Part shown: positions 13,455-13,473 of the stretch, in pieces
Position numbering within the stretch: the stretch's first letter is position 1
Layout of the letters: each line of letters opens with the position of its first letter
Assembly (NCBI GenBank): GCA_021789795.1
Contig: JAJYJA010000061.1
Span: 1-13,473 of the forward strand
From: Deltaproteobacteria bacterium
Lineage (GTDB): Bacteria; Desulfobacterota; Desulfobulbia; Desulfobulbales; VMSU01
Length of the DNA: 13,473 nucleotides
Reading direction: 5' to 3'
Made by a program: the position numbers and the translations under genes
The notes under the pieces: model-generated
The model's database searches: none
What the model saw: the letters and a program-made list of their open reading frames with translations, nothing else
Told to the model about the DNA's origin: nothing

Positions 13455-13473
13455 GGCTACCTTTTGCGAGATC
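13455..13473. repeat. Possible start of an adjacent repeat copy, cut by the window edge
   Basis: The sequence CCTTTTGCGAGATC at the end resembles the terminus of the palindrome just described (complement CCTTTTTGCGACGCCATC). It suggests a second copy, or a nested terminal duplication, continuing beyond the window. It is short, so the evidence is thin. Confidence 0.3.

Noticed and set aside
1..13473. CRISPR arrays, tRNA or rRNA genes
   Set aside because: No regularly spaced direct repeats, tRNA-like cloverleaf with CCA-proximal features, or rRNA conserved blocks were noticed anywhere in the window.

Overview
The window is GC-rich, and its gene set suggests an anaerobic, sulfur-metabolising, Gram-negative bacterium of the Desulfobacterota (former Deltaproteobacteria) type, perhaps near Desulfobulbales. 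This is inferred from a PsrA/PhsA-like molybdenum oxidoreductase with a four-cluster ferredoxin, a TauE/SafE-type sulfite/organosulfonate exporter, a B12-riboswitch-controlled cobalamin operon, and a palindromic repeat of a kind I recall from this group. No 16S or other decisive marker is present.

Layout, left to right. (1) 1-1051, minus strand: a cobalamin riboswitch with a following intrinsic terminator, then an alpha-ribazole phosphatase gene (cobC), then the start of cobU, which runs off the left edge. (2) 1052-1560: a gene-free region with a palindrome, a tandem 15-nt repeat and an AT-rich tract. It leads into dnaA (plus strand, 453 aa from the preferred start), followed by a very large purL (1268 aa, synthetase fused to glutaminase). 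(3) 6857-7249: a small minus-strand gene of unknown function, convergent with purL. (4) 7250-7592: a non-coding leader with a good sigma70-like promoter, then a single-domain PilZ gene. (5) 11109-7994, minus strand: a compact operon of a molybdopterin oxidoreductase, a 16-cysteine ferredoxin and a stand-alone receiver domain. It ends convergently against PilZ with a 3-nt overlap. (6) 11110-11591: a divergent intergenic region holding a large nested inverted repeat plus a third copy of its terminal sequence. (7) 11592-13250, plus strand: a TauE/SafE-type transporter encoded as two separate half-genes, the first with a signal peptide and a large periplasmic domain. (8) 13327-13454: a second, unrelated nested palindrome, with what looks like the end of another copy at the window edge.

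How the parts may work together (inference): the oxidoreductase operon and the split exporter are divergent and share one regulatory region, so they may form a sulfur-oxyanion module (reduction or oxidation of a sulfur compound in the cytoplasm, plus export of an anion). Neither redox subunit has a Tat signal, and no NrfD/PsrC-type membrane subunit is present. The enzyme is therefore probably cytoplasmic and differs from classical periplasmic Psr/Phs. The receiver and PilZ genes point to a nearby phosphorelay or cyclic-di-GMP link, but no histidine kinase or GGDEF protein lies in the window.
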